A stretch of DNA of 64,000 nucleotides from Agaribacillus sp965228415 (GTDB lineage Bacteria > Bacteroidota > Bacteroidia > Cytophagales > Cyclobacteriaceae): positions 9,014,810 through 9,078,809 of the forward strand of contig OZ245814.1 of assembly GCA_965228415.1 (NCBI GenBank), given 5' to 3'. The notes under the pieces were generated by a model. The model made no database searches, had not been told where the DNA came from, and worked only from the letters and a program-made list of their open reading frames with translations. The translations under genes and the position numbers were made by a program. Below are positions 1 through 9,200 of this stretch, piece after piece (position 1 is the first letter of the stretch; each line of letters begins with the position of its first letter).

Positions 1-1088
1 TATAAAACACGGAGCTTTACAGTTTTTCCTTCGATCATATATTCAAAACCTAAGGAAAAGCCAATCCCTTTTAATACACTTTCCAGGCTCATCTTATTAA
101 ACTCTCCACTAAATCTTCTATCTGCGGGTACTTCATCCACTAAAATCTCTACCCCATACCATGCTTCAAGTTCTGAAATGACCTCCTTAAAAGTTGCTTT
201 CTTAAAAACCAGGATACCGTCCTTCCAGGCAACAAAATCGTGTATGGCGACCTTTTCCTTCACTATTTTTTCTTCAGCCGGGTAAAAAGTGAGCATTTCG
301 CTGGGTAACAGCACGGCACTGGTTGAAGTAGCATCCTGGGCTTTAGATTTGCTGTTTACCTTTACCTTACCGGATACTACGGTCACCTGAATTTTATCGC
401 CATTCGGGTTGGCTTTGATATTGAAAGAAGTTCCCAGTACAACGGTTGTTATTTCACCGGTACGGATGATAAAAGGCCGTTCCGTGTCTTCCTTCACGTC
501 AAAGAAAGCTTCTCCTTCCAGAAACACTTCCCTTACATGCGGTTCAAATTTTTCCGGGAAACGAATCTGGCTTTGTGCATTTAGCTTTACCGCTGAACCA
601 TCGGCTAATACGACCGTTGATTTTTGGCCTTTATCGGTTGCCTTTGTTCTGTATTCCGTTGGTTGATTATTCCGGTTGCTAAGCCTTGTGCTATTATAGT
701 TGTCATAGAGGATCCAACCCAGGCTGCCGACAGCTATTAATAGTATAATACTTGCCGCATACTTCAGCAATGAACGAAAATATCTTTTTGTGCCCGTTTC
801 CTTTTGTAGGGTCTTTTGCAGATAAGTCTTGTGGATCTTTTCCAGGGTTTCAATGTATTCATCCTCACTGGGTACCTGATGATTTTTATAAGTTACAGCC
901 AAAACCATAGCTTTAGCCCTGGTGATGAGCGCAACTTTTTCAGGATGTTTAGCCAGCCAGTTTTTCCAGAAGTACTCGCTTTCCGGGCGGGGGTTTTTTA
1001 CCCATTGAATAAAAAAATCATCCACCAAAAAGTCCTCTAAGGCATAATTTTCATACTTGACTTGAAAATCCTTTGACATACGTTTCAT
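1..1088 (-). CDS. FecR family anti-sigma factor (C-terminus cut by window edge)
   Basis: Read on the minus strand from ATG at 1088 (a second in-frame ATG at 1079 is equally possible), the frame stays open to base 1, giving about 362 residues. An N-terminal cytoplasmic part of about 105 residues precedes one hydrophobic segment (KYAASIILLIAVGSLGWIL). A periplasmic FecR domain follows, with TVVLADGSAVKLNAQSQI and FLEGEAFFDVKED, then a DUF4974-like tail (FKEVISELEAWYGVEILVD). FecR proteins sit in the inner membrane and relay an outer-membrane signal to a cognate ECF sigma factor. The sigma gene lies 160 bp upstream in the same direction, the usual order. The end must be close, because the DUF4974-like domain is nearly complete. 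Normally a SusC/TonB-dependent receptor follows, but that would be outside the window. The ligand cannot be deduced. Confidence 0.9.
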   Translation of the reverse strand, partial: MKRMSKDFQVKYENYALEDFLVDDFFIQWVKNPRPESEYFWKNWLAKHPEKVALITRAKAMVLAVTYKNHQVPSEDEYIETLEKIHKTYLQKTLQKETGTKRYFRSLLKYAASIILLIAVGSLGWILYDNYNSTRLSNRNNQPTEYRTKATDKGQKSTVVLADGSAVKLNAQSQIRFPEKFEPHVREVFLEGEAFFDVKEDTERPFIIRTGEITTVVLGTSFNIKANPNGDKIQVTVVSGKVKVNSKSKAQDATSTSAVLLPSEMLTFYPAEEKIVKEKVAIHDFVAWKDGILVFKKATFKEVISELEAWYGVEILVDEVPADRRFSGEFNKMSLESVLKGIGFSLGFEYMIEGKTVKLRVL

Positions 1089-1247
1089 ATTGGCTGTGTT
1101 AGACAGGTACCTCTACTTATATAAAGACAATGGATTAAAAAGTGTATATAGATTTTTTTAAGATATTTTAAGAAAAAGCCGTTTAGGAGAAAAAGTTGCT
1201 ATTAAAATCGCTTAATTCCGGCCGAAATTATGAAAATGAAAATAACA

Positions 1248-1943
1248 TCAACGGTAGAGTATCGAAACTATTATCGGTATGATCACCAAGAATACATCTT
1301 TAAGACTGCGGATCTCTTTTCTTAGCCTGGCCTTGGCCCTGGAGATTAACATCCGGGCATATTCCACCCTGGAAAAATTCATTAATGAGGCAATTTCTTT
1401 ATAGGAAAGCCCTTCATGATAATAATAAAGGATGGCTTCTTTTTGTCTTTTGGTTAACTTTTTAAAAATTTCTTCCAATTTCTCCTTCACTTCAACGTCC
1501 AGCTGACTATGAATAAGATGTGACTCATGCGAAAGCACTATTTCAAAATCGTAGTTTTGATAGGCATTTTTATCATAAATCAGATACTTTGTTTTACCAA
1601 GGGCTCTGATAATCTTCCTTTTCAGAGATTTAAAAAGATAAAACTTGATGGAAGTTGTGTCCCCCAGCTTGCTTCTCTTTATTTTGAGGTCAACAAATAA
1701 ATCCTGGATATGATCCTTTACCAATTCGCGGTCCTTCGTGAATTGACAGCCGTAATTATATAATATGGCGAAATATTGCTCATAGATGAAATTAAACGCA
1801 CTTTCATTGCCTTTTTTGAATTCCTTCCAGATACTAACATCATCCTGGTGCTCAAATTCCGATCCTTCCCGGGAAACTGCTTTTTTCTCGTCATCTTCTG
1901 ATTCCCTGGAACTCCTTTTGAAATCAGCTTTGAGTGCTTTCAT
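1248..1943 (-). CDS. ECF RNA polymerase sigma factor, FecI-like
   Basis: The protein is about 231 residues from ATG at 1943; a TTG ten codons upstream (1973) would give 241. Region 2 is visible in FNFIYEQYFAILYNYG and VKDHIQDLFVDL. Region 4 is a helix-turn-helix in LTKRQKEAILYYYHEGLSYK followed by EIASLMNFSRVEYARMLISR. The acidic N-terminal extension of about 40 residues is longer than usual. The protein ends in a hydrophobic stretch (VFLVIIPIIVSILYR), which could be a membrane-associating tail. It probably directs polymerase to genes controlled by the downstream FecR partner. Sigma factor identity is firm; the start codon and target genes are not. Confidence 0.9.
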   Translation of the reverse strand: MKALKADFKRSSRESEDDEKKAVSREGSEFEHQDDVSIWKEFKKGNESAFNFIYEQYFAILYNYGCQFTKDRELVKDHIQDLFVDLKIKRSKLGDTTSIKFYLFKSLKRKIIRALGKTKYLIYDKNAYQNYDFEIVLSHESHLIHSQLDVEVKEKLEEIFKKLTKRQKEAILYYYHEGLSYKEIASLMNFSRVEYARMLISRAKARLRKEIRSLKDVFLVIIPIIVSILYR

Positions 1944-1973
1944 GTAGGTTGTCGCTTCGGTGGTGTTATTCAA

Positions 1974-2472
1974 TGTAATGAATTATGGGGGATAATCCTA
2001 AGGGGAATTGTGTAAGGGGAGGGGGTAAAGAGATGAAATTGGGAATAAAAGCTGGTGGTCAATCATTGCTAGCAGTGAATGAGAGATCAGATTCTTAAAA
2101 CGCAGATTTAGGGGTGTTTTGATATTTGAGATTTTGGGGTGGGGTTTTATTTTGATCAGAAGTGTGCTGTGGTAGGGGAGGTTTGGGTTGGCGTTTTTAA
2201 ATAAGCGAGAGGGGCAAGCCAAATGGTGAATATGCGCTGCTATATTCCCCTTTCATTAACCGTGTGAGGAATAGAAGCACGTTGCCTGCCAATGTAATGG
2301 CCAGCGCCCAATCCGAGAGGACACGCCTAAAAGATCAAAACCCTGGACAATTTTTACCGATATACAGACTGAAAAATGCCCAAGGTTGGGTATTGATTTA
2401 GGTTTTGACTATTTATATTATGCAAATCAATAATCAGATTGCTATTTCTAAATTCTAAATTAGCTGGAAAGA
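1974..2472. other. Intergenic region, purine-rich on the plus strand
   Basis: There is no convincing gene. The minus-strand open frame at 1998-2222 lacks domain features and reflects the strong G-over-C bias of the plus strand here. The stretch ending near 2222 (gggcaagccaaa) matches the end of the repeat at 54665-54838. Near the right end is a copy of the palindrome described at 2375-2394. Confidence 0.5.
2375..2394. repeat. Palindromic intergenic element, copy 1
   Basis: Nine-base arms (AATGCCCAA and TTGGGTATT) flank a central GG, with one G.T wobble. It lies 79 bp before the start of the membrane/caspase operon. Related copies occur at 5780-5799, 18012-18031 and 23991-24010. Confidence 0.6.
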
Positions 2473-3330
2473 ATGGGAGAAATAATAATTTATCAGGTTC
2501 TTGGGGTATTAGCGACCCTATTATTTATGTATACCACAAAACATTTTTTTGCAGATCAAAAACATTCTTTTAAAGATTTCTTCATTGGTATAAATGGTCA
2601 ATATAGTTTATCTCGGGTTCAAGCTATAACATGGGCAACTTTAATAATCTCTTTTCAGATAAGTGTAATGGGATTCTTAGGTATAAAAGGTCAGGTTGCT
2701 AAATATGCACCCGTATTCTCAGAAAATATTCTTTGGCTCTTAGGATTGACCATGACAAGTTATGCTGTAGTTAAGGGCATAGCGGTAAATAAACTTGAGA
2801 AGGGTAAAAAATATATAAGACATAACCCAAGCTTATCTGATCTCATAACCACAGAAAACGGTTTAGACTTTAGCCGTTTTCAGATTATTATCTGGTCAAT
2901 TATTGCAATCTCAACTTATTTGGTGGCATGTAATCAATATTTAGTCCAGTTTCAAAACCCCGAAATACTAGCCAATGCAGATCAATTCTTTAATTCTGAA
3001 ACTGCAAAATTACCAGACATACCAGATAGTTTTCTTGTGCTAATGGGACTAAGTCAAGGAGCCTATGTTGGGAAAAAATTAGTGCCAGAACATAAGCTAG
3101 AGGATATAAAGGCTGAACGTCTCGAGGAACTAGAGGAGAAAAAAATGCTTTTAGAGAGAAATGAAAAAATGATAGCAGGACTCGAAAACATGATTACAAG
3201 CAAAATCTATTCGGATCCTGTTAAAATCCAGAAGGCTGAATTAAACAATCAGCTAATTACGCTCAGAACTGATATCAAATCTGTAGAAAACGAAATTTCG
3301 GAGATAAATAAGGTGGCCAATTATGGGTAA
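2473..3330 (+). CDS. Multi-pass membrane protein with C-terminal coiled coil, partner of caspase-like protease
   Basis: The protein has 285 residues and no family I can name. Hydrophobic segments lie at about 4-20, 48-70, 84-101 and 140-156. Segments 2 and 4 each begin with the motif SR-x-Q-x3-W (SRVQAITWA and SRFQIIIWS), which suggests an internal duplication of a two-helix module. Residues about 205-280 are charged and heptad-like, predicting a coiled coil on the cytoplasmic side. ATG is preceded by a purine-rich GGAAAG. The gene overlaps the caspase-like gene by 8 bp, so the two are almost certainly co-translated. A plausible role is membrane sensor or target of the protease; this is inference from position only. 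Confidence 0.8.
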   Translation: MGEIIIYQVLGVLATLLFMYTTKHFFADQKHSFKDFFIGINGQYSLSRVQAITWATLIISFQISVMGFLGIKGQVAKYAPVFSENILWLLGLTMTSYAVVKGIAVNKLEKGKKYIRHNPSLSDLITTENGLDFSRFQIIIWSIIAISTYLVACNQYLVQFQNPEILANADQFFNSETAKLPDIPDSFLVLMGLSQGAYVGKKLVPEHKLEDIKAERLEELEEKKMLLERNEKMIAGLENMITSKIYSDPVKIQKAELNNQLITLRTDIKSVENEISEINKVANYG

Positions 3331-4033
3331 GAGAGCTTTGTTAGTTGCATTAGGGTCTATATATGCCAATTCAAAAGATAAGTACGAAGTTTTATATTTC
3401 CCAGAAGGGAATATATTACATTTTGGTAATCTCTTGCAACCATTGGACTGGCAAATTGAGATTCTTCTTAATGATCAAGCAACATCATCTAATATTTTAA
3501 AGTCTATTAATGACATATCCAGAAATAATGAAGAGGGTGAAATGCTACTATATCTCTCTGGTCACACCGACAAATTTAAAACAACCCATGAAACTGATTT
3601 TATGGATGAATGTTTCATTTCCTATGATAATTTTTTGTCAGGGGAGGTTTCGAATTTTTTAATTGATAATCTGCTAACATCCGCGATAAATGAAGCGACC
3701 GAAGTTCATAAATGTCAGGGATTTACCTGCATATTTGAAACTTGCTATTCCGCTGGTTTAATAGATTTTGATAGCCTTCTAAACCCGGAAAAAGTAGCTG
3801 TTTTTGCCTCATCTAGTGAGAATTTAAAAACTTTTTTCACTAGAGGTTCTAATGGCAACAGCTATTTCAATCGAGCACTGAGAAAAGTGCTTGTCAACAT
3901 ACACGACCTTACTTACCAAGATTTGGGTGTTCGATTAGAATCCTTGATTAGAATTTTAGGAGGTCAAAATCATGTGTTTCACCCACATGTCAGAATAGGG
4001 AATTCTTTATTAAACCATAAATTATCATCATGA
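3323..4033 (+). CDS. Caspase-like (peptidase C14 fold) protein
   Basis: The protein has 236 residues. The hallmarks of caspase/metacaspase catalytic centres are visible: a hydrophobic strand followed by SGH (LLYLSGHTD, His81), and a second strand ending in the Cys motif (IFETCYSAG, Cys141). The segment TSSNILKSINDI matches the helix that usually precedes the His strand. Bacterial caspase-like proteases are often effectors fused or linked to sensors and can cleave cellular proteins on activation. Here the protease is a free single domain between a membrane protein (8-bp overlap) and an exported protein (4-bp overlap). The Gly normally following the catalytic His is Thr here. Fold assignment is fairly secure; substrate and trigger are unknown. 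Confidence 0.8.
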   Translation: MGKRALLVALGSIYANSKDKYEVLYFPEGNILHFGNLLQPLDWQIEILLNDQATSSNILKSINDISRNNEEGEMLLYLSGHTDKFKTTHETDFMDECFISYDNFLSGEVSNFLIDNLLTSAINEATEVHKCQGFTCIFETCYSAGLIDFDSLLNPEKVAVFASSSENLKTFFTRGSNGNSYFNRALRKVLVNIHDLTYQDLGVRLESLIRILGGQNHVFHPHVRIGNSLLNHKLSS

Positions 4034-5178
4034 ATAAAAATTTAATTTTATTTGTCTTATTGTACCTAACGTTTTTATCAAATATGACATACAGTCAAAA
4101 TTTGAATGAATACATTAGATCTAACGTCACTTTCAATGGCGATCTTGGAACTAACGCAGATTTTGCTGATCGAGGTGTAGCTTTAACATATTTATCGACA
4201 TTATCAGCCGCAGCTCCTGCGAACGCAAGGGCCCTATTGACATCCTATATAACAAATATTGATGATGCAGTCATAGTCATTCTCAGACATCCATTAGATG
4301 GGGCAAATGAAAAACTTGATAAGTTTCAAATGATTACTTTAACTGGCAGTCCTCCAAACTCTTATATATTAGAAAAAAAACAGATTCTATTCGTTATTCT
4401 TGGAGGCGAGGAAACTATTCAACAATCTTCTTTTAAAATAATCAGATCTAAGTCTTTCTTCAGACAATCGTTTGATGAGACTATAGAACTTATGAATCTT
4501 ATTGGTTTAGGAGCAATGTCTGGGAAAGCGGTTGTAGCAGCTTCTGCTCCAATTCGGATTGTTGAGTTAAACCCTGAAATGGTCAAGGCTCCATGTAAAA
4601 TAGAAATCGATTATCCAGGAAGAGGCCAAGATGTTGAAGTTAATGTTCATGAAGAGAGCAACTTTTCACTTCAGGTGGGTGTTTCAGCAAGTGAAGTAGA
4701 TAAAAACAATTTAAAAATTGAAAATCAGCAACTCATAGTTGAATTGGACAATACGCAAAAAGAGGAATGGAAAAGTAACTTATCTGTATTCCTCACATTT
4801 CATCCAGGTAGAGATATAGATAGATTCAAGCCAATTTGGAAACAAGATTTACGAGAAAGAGGAATACAATCAGATGCATGGAAGTGGTATACCTACAAGC
4901 GAATGGGATTATTCACAGGTCTTAAGTTGTCTGTAGACCCTATAGAAAATTTGTACTTAGGTTTAAATTATGCTATTACCAAGGAATTCTACATCAACTA
5001 TGGAATAGTTTGGCAAAACCAAGTCGTGCCTAGTGTGACTGACATTGGGACTATAACATCAGTGGATGATGCACTTGAATATACAGACAGGGAATATAAA
5101 TCTTCACAATTTATTGGCATATCATTCAGCCCTTCTAGCTTAATTGATATTTTGGGGCTTGGAGAATCCAAAGAATAG
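4030..5178 (+). CDS. Exported protein of unknown function, third gene of caspase-like operon
   Basis: The protein has 382 residues. A signal peptide is clear (NLILFVLLYLTFLSNMTYSQ, likely cleaved before QN at about 22-24). The middle part contains an Ig-like or beta-rich stretch around CKIEIDYPGRGQDVEVNVHE. The C-terminal third alternates like transmembrane beta strands (LFTGLKLSVDPIENLYLGLN, FYINYGIVWQNQ), hinting at an outer-membrane or periplasmic location. I do not recognise the family. ATG overlaps the caspase-like stop codon by 4 bp (ATGA). The operon would thus join an inner-membrane, a cytoplasmic protease and an envelope component. Confidence 0.75.
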   Translation: MNKNLILFVLLYLTFLSNMTYSQNLNEYIRSNVTFNGDLGTNADFADRGVALTYLSTLSAAAPANARALLTSYITNIDDAVIVILRHPLDGANEKLDKFQMITLTGSPPNSYILEKKQILFVILGGEETIQQSSFKIIRSKSFFRQSFDETIELMNLIGLGAMSGKAVVAASAPIRIVELNPEMVKAPCKIEIDYPGRGQDVEVNVHEESNFSLQVGVSASEVDKNNLKIENQQLIVELDNTQKEEWKSNLSVFLTFHPGRDIDRFKPIWKQDLRERGIQSDAWKWYTYKRMGLFTGLKLSVDPIENLYLGLNYAITKEFYINYGIVWQNQVVPSVTDIGTITSVDDALEYTDREYKSSQFIGISFSPSSLIDILGLGESKE

Positions 5179-5490
5179 TAATCAAAATTGATATCGATTG
5201 TTTTTTAGATACATAGTAAATCTAAAGTTAATTTAATCTTTTTGATATCAAGTTTCTCAGTCCAAAGTACAACTCAAAATCTCTTTCAAATTTAGCCTTG
5301 TAGGAATTAGGTTATGAAAAACCGGACGGTATTGGCAAGAACGGGTATATTCCAGGTATAGTGACAAAAAAAAATTAACTCTTAAAACCACGGAACTGTG
5401 AAGTTAACCACCGAGTGGGAAAAACTTTATTAGGCGCGCATGCCTTGAGTGATTGGCAAAGTCCTAGGGCACGGGATAGCGTTGGCCTTG

Positions 5491-5510
5491 AGCCGCCTGC
5501 ATGGGCGGCT
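5491..5510. terminator. Hairpin, terminator-like, in spacer repeat copy 1
   Basis: Seven perfect base pairs (AGCCGCC with GGCGGCT) close a six-base loop, followed by ATTTAATATTATATAAC. It has the form of an intrinsic terminator with a broken U tract. It sits 310 bp beyond the end of the caspase operon, so it may instead be part of the mobile or structured repeat. Confidence 0.45.
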
Positions 5511-5779
5511 ATTTAATATTATATAACATCGCCTCGAGTTCGCACACTGTATCAGGTACGAACACTTTATTTTTCCTTTTTAAAAGCAACAAACCTTAAT
5601 GGTGACCGCTGCACACTATTTACACATAATAGGAATTTGTCACGGTTTTTAAAAAGATGAATAGAAAATTTCAGGTATTCCCCCCAAATATCCTCCCTCA
5701 AAGTATTTAATCACACTTTTTCGTCAAAATCCATCCAAAGGCAAAGGCTCATTAAAAGATGGAATTAAAGTAGCGAAAA

Positions 5780-5799
5780 ACACCCAAGGTCGGGTATAA
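5780..5799. repeat. Palindromic intergenic element, copy 2 (degenerate)
   Basis: The sequence reads ACACCCAAGGTCGGGTATAA, with the same arms as copies 1, 3 and 4 but imperfect at the ends and beside the centre. It lies about 490 bp before the subtilase gene. Confidence 0.45.
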
Positions 5800-6053
5800 A
5801 TAACCTACATTCTTCCTATAGCAGTTGACCACCGATTTATCCATGAAGGCCAATTACCGATAATCAGTGATATGATAAATATGGCCTATATCTGTATAAA
5901 CCCCTAATGTACAATGCACCCGCATTGAAACTGAGATTTGATAACGTACACTTGAGGTAAAATTTATAACTTGATGATTTCCAGATTATTAGAAGGGCAG
6001 ATTTAGCCTGTTTTTTGAGTGCCGTCATTCTCTAACCAATCTCACATCTGACA

Positions 6054-6114
6054 TTTTTCGCATAGGTTCTGGCGTTTTTCGCACAGCTGTTTGGGCCTTC
6101 CTGTCCTACCTTTG
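6054..6114 (+). promoter_or_regulatory. Promoter with LytTR-like direct repeats upstream of the subtilase gene
   Basis: Two identical 9-base repeats, TTTTTCGCA, at 6054-6062 and 6075-6083 are 21 bp apart start to start (12-bp spacer). They are followed 23 bp later by TACCTTTG (6107-6114), a perfect TAnnTTTG Bacteroidota -7 box. Nine-base direct repeats with 12-bp spacing are the known site geometry of LytTR-domain regulators. The same module occurs at 33828-33889, 35395-35455 and 38119-38180. The regulator itself is not in the window. Confidence 0.6.
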
Positions 6115-6284
6115 AATATTTGAAATACATAATTCAATTAGTAAAATCTAACCTATTGAATATTATGGAATGTCTATAAGCTGGATCATACTAATTAGAT
6201 TGAATATAGGCATCAAAATTAATTTTTGATGCTGAATCAGTTTTAAAACATTCTATCCTATCGTTGAAATAAACGTCAATAGAG

Positions 6285-9200
6285 ATGAAACAAAATAACA
6301 AATTGAATTTAGAAAAGTTAATACTACTAATAGTAGTTCTTCTTTCCCATTTTTTAGTGCAGGCTCAGACACCTACTCAGCGCCGTGCGATTACCCGGGA
6401 TTACGATCATAACAAGCTTCAGGTAATGGCTAAGGAATTTACTGCTACCGCTCATGCAAATAGACAGGAAGCGCTAGCGCTGGCTAAAATACATGGATGG
6501 GAGCCAATTAAGTACAATGAGGATGGCTCCTTCGATGAGCTCATGGGGGTCAGAGATGATGGTAGCCCCATTTATTATACACTGTATAACGTAGCTGCCG
6601 CCAAGTCAACGCGTACGAATCACTTGAATACAGGCGGTTCGCTGGGGCTTCATTTAAATGGACAAGGCATGAAAGTTTATGTATGGGATGGTGGTCCTAC
6701 CGTACCCACCCACCAGGAATTTAATGACCAGATTAACCGTCGAGTGATCATTAATGATGGTATAACAACACTGAATAGAAATAGCTGGCATGCACAACAC
6801 GTGACCGGGACCATTCTGGCAGCTGGTGTAGTTCCAAAGGCCAAAGGCATGGCTCCCCTGGCACAAGCGTTTACCCATAATTGGAGCAATGACCTGGGAG
6901 AAGCATACAAAGCTGTGGGTGAGGGCATGCTCTTATCCAACCACTCTTATGGATGGGAAACCGGGCGATTTTGCAGCTGGTACTTTGGAGCATATGAGCA
7001 TACGGCAAGGGCCTGGGATGAATTGATGTACAATGCCCCTGCGTACTTGCCTGTGTTTGCCGCCGGAAATGACGGAAACAAATCCGTCAATGATGCTCCG
7101 TTGGATGTTAATAATCCAGCTTTTGACAAGTTATCGGGCTGGCAAACAGCCAAAAACAATCTAGTGGTGGCTAACGCATATGACGCTACCGTTGAAGACG
7201 ATGGCTCATTGATAAGTGTCTCTATTTATCCCGGAAGCAGTCAGGGGCCTACTGATGATTTCAGGATCAAACCAGATATTACTGGGAATGGAACGGATGT
7301 ATACTCCACGGATGTCGACAGTGATGCGGATTATCGTCGCGCGTGGGGAACTTCCATGGCAGCTCCAAACGTAACAGGAAGTCTGTTACTGCTACAGCAA
7401 CACTACAATAATCTGAATGATGGTTCATTTATGCGAGCGGCCACACTGAAAGGTCTGGCCTTGCATACCGCGAACGATGCAGGCATACCAGGACCTGATG
7501 CCATCTTCGGGTGGGGACTGCTCAACGCAAAAGCCGCAGCGCAGGAAATTACAGCCAATGGCGAAACTTCTATTATCGCTGAGCTCACATTAACCCCTGG
7601 CCAAACATACTCCTTGCCAGTTGAGGCAGATGGGGACAATGACAATGATTTGATCGCTTCCATTTCGTGGACGGATCCTCCCGGAACAACAGTTGACGGT
7701 GCGGTCTGTCATACTCCTCCCAACAACCCCATACCCAAATTAGTCAATGACCTGGACATTAGAGTGACCCAGGCCTCCAGTACCTTCTTCCCTTATCTGT
7801 TGACTGGAGTAAATACCAATGATCAGGGGGACAACATCGTAGATCCATATGAACGGGTTGATGTGAAAGGAGCCAGTGGGAATTACATCGTTACTGTTAC
7901 TCACAAGGGTTCACTTTCAGGCGGATCTCAGAACTATTCACTAATCGTCACAGGAGTGAATATTAGCTGCGATGGTATAGCTGGCACTCCTACTAATCTT
8001 AATCTCAGCACTGTGGGTAAGAACACAGCTACCATATCCTGGGACAAAATTCCATATGCTACACATGATATACGATATAGAAAATTAGGATCAGCTGACT
8101 GGACAACTGTTTCCTCTTCCAATGCTTCTTTTTTTGAGCTAAATGGCCTGGAAAGTGGTGCCCAATATGAAGTCCAGGTAAGGAGTAAATGCCAAAACAA
8201 TAGTATTTCTGCTTATACGGCTTCAGTTTTTTTTACAACAAAAGAAAACTCAAGCTTCATTACTGTCTGGCAGACAACAGCGGATAACGAGGAAATTACC
8301 ATCCCTACCAATAGTAGCAGCGGTGATTACAACTATACCGTCGATTGGGGTGATGGTACTCCAGCAGAAGGAAGTCTGACTGAAAATGCTACTCACACGT
8401 ATACCGCTGCAGGGGAGTACGAGATAAAAATCACCGGAGTTTTTCCTCATATTCATTTTAATGGTGGTGAGGGATCAGACAAAATACAGGCGGTCGAGCA
8501 GTGGGGAGACAACCAGTGGAAAAGTATGAAGGAGGCCTTTGCAGGATGTAGCAACCTGAAAATCATCGCCACTGATGCCCCTGATCTGTCTGCAGTGACA
8601 GACATGTCTAAGATGTTTCAGAATGTTACATCATTCAATCAGGATATAGGTGGTTGGGATGTGAGCAACGTAAAAAACATGAATAACATGTTCGATGGCT
8701 CAGGCTTGGATTGTTCCAACTATTCGTCAACCCTGATTGGCTGGGAAGCCAATACATCTGTTAGAGATGTCAATTTAGGAGCCGCTGGTAGGACCTATGG
8801 TTCACGGGCCACAGATGCCCGAGCAGCGCTCATCGATCGGGGATGGACCATCTCCGGGGATATACTCAGTATATGGTGTGAACCTTTTGTGACCACCTGG
8901 AAAACGACAGCGCAAAACGAGGAAATTACCATCCCTACCAGTAGTGGCAGTGCTACTTACAACTACACCGTCGATTGGGGTGATGGAACTGTTGATACCG
9001 GCCAAACCGGCAATGCTACCCACGAGTATTCCAGTTCAGGAGAGCACGAGGTAAAAATCACTGGAGATTTTCCCCATATTCATTTTAATGGTCGTGAGGG
9101 ATCGGATAAAATACAGGCGGTCGAGCAGTGGGGAGACATTAAGTGGGAAAGTATGGCTGGAGCTTTTAAAGGATGTAGCAACCTGGAAATCACAGCTACC

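Larger units (their letters stand above)
5179..6053. other. Long repeat-rich spacer between the caspase operon and the subtilase gene
   Basis: No gene was found. In order it holds: one copy of the structured spacer repeat (about 5385-5560, hairpin 5491-5510), a TTTTTAAAAAGATGAAT-type segment (about 5645) also present near 12790 and 23820, a degenerate palindrome (5780-5799), and a degenerate copy (about 5905-5925) of the sequence at 12531-12551. The order of these elements recurs in other spacers of this window. Confidence 0.55.

Noticed and set aside
1998..2222. 74-codon minus-strand frame
   Set aside because: It arises from a G-rich plus strand, has no start signals or recognisable features, and its end matches an interspersed repeat.
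5400..5560. Integron attC site
   Set aside because: The hairpin spacer repeats recall attC sites, but the GTTRRRY/RYYYAAC core pair could not be identified and no integrase is in the window; kept only as a hypothesis in the findings.
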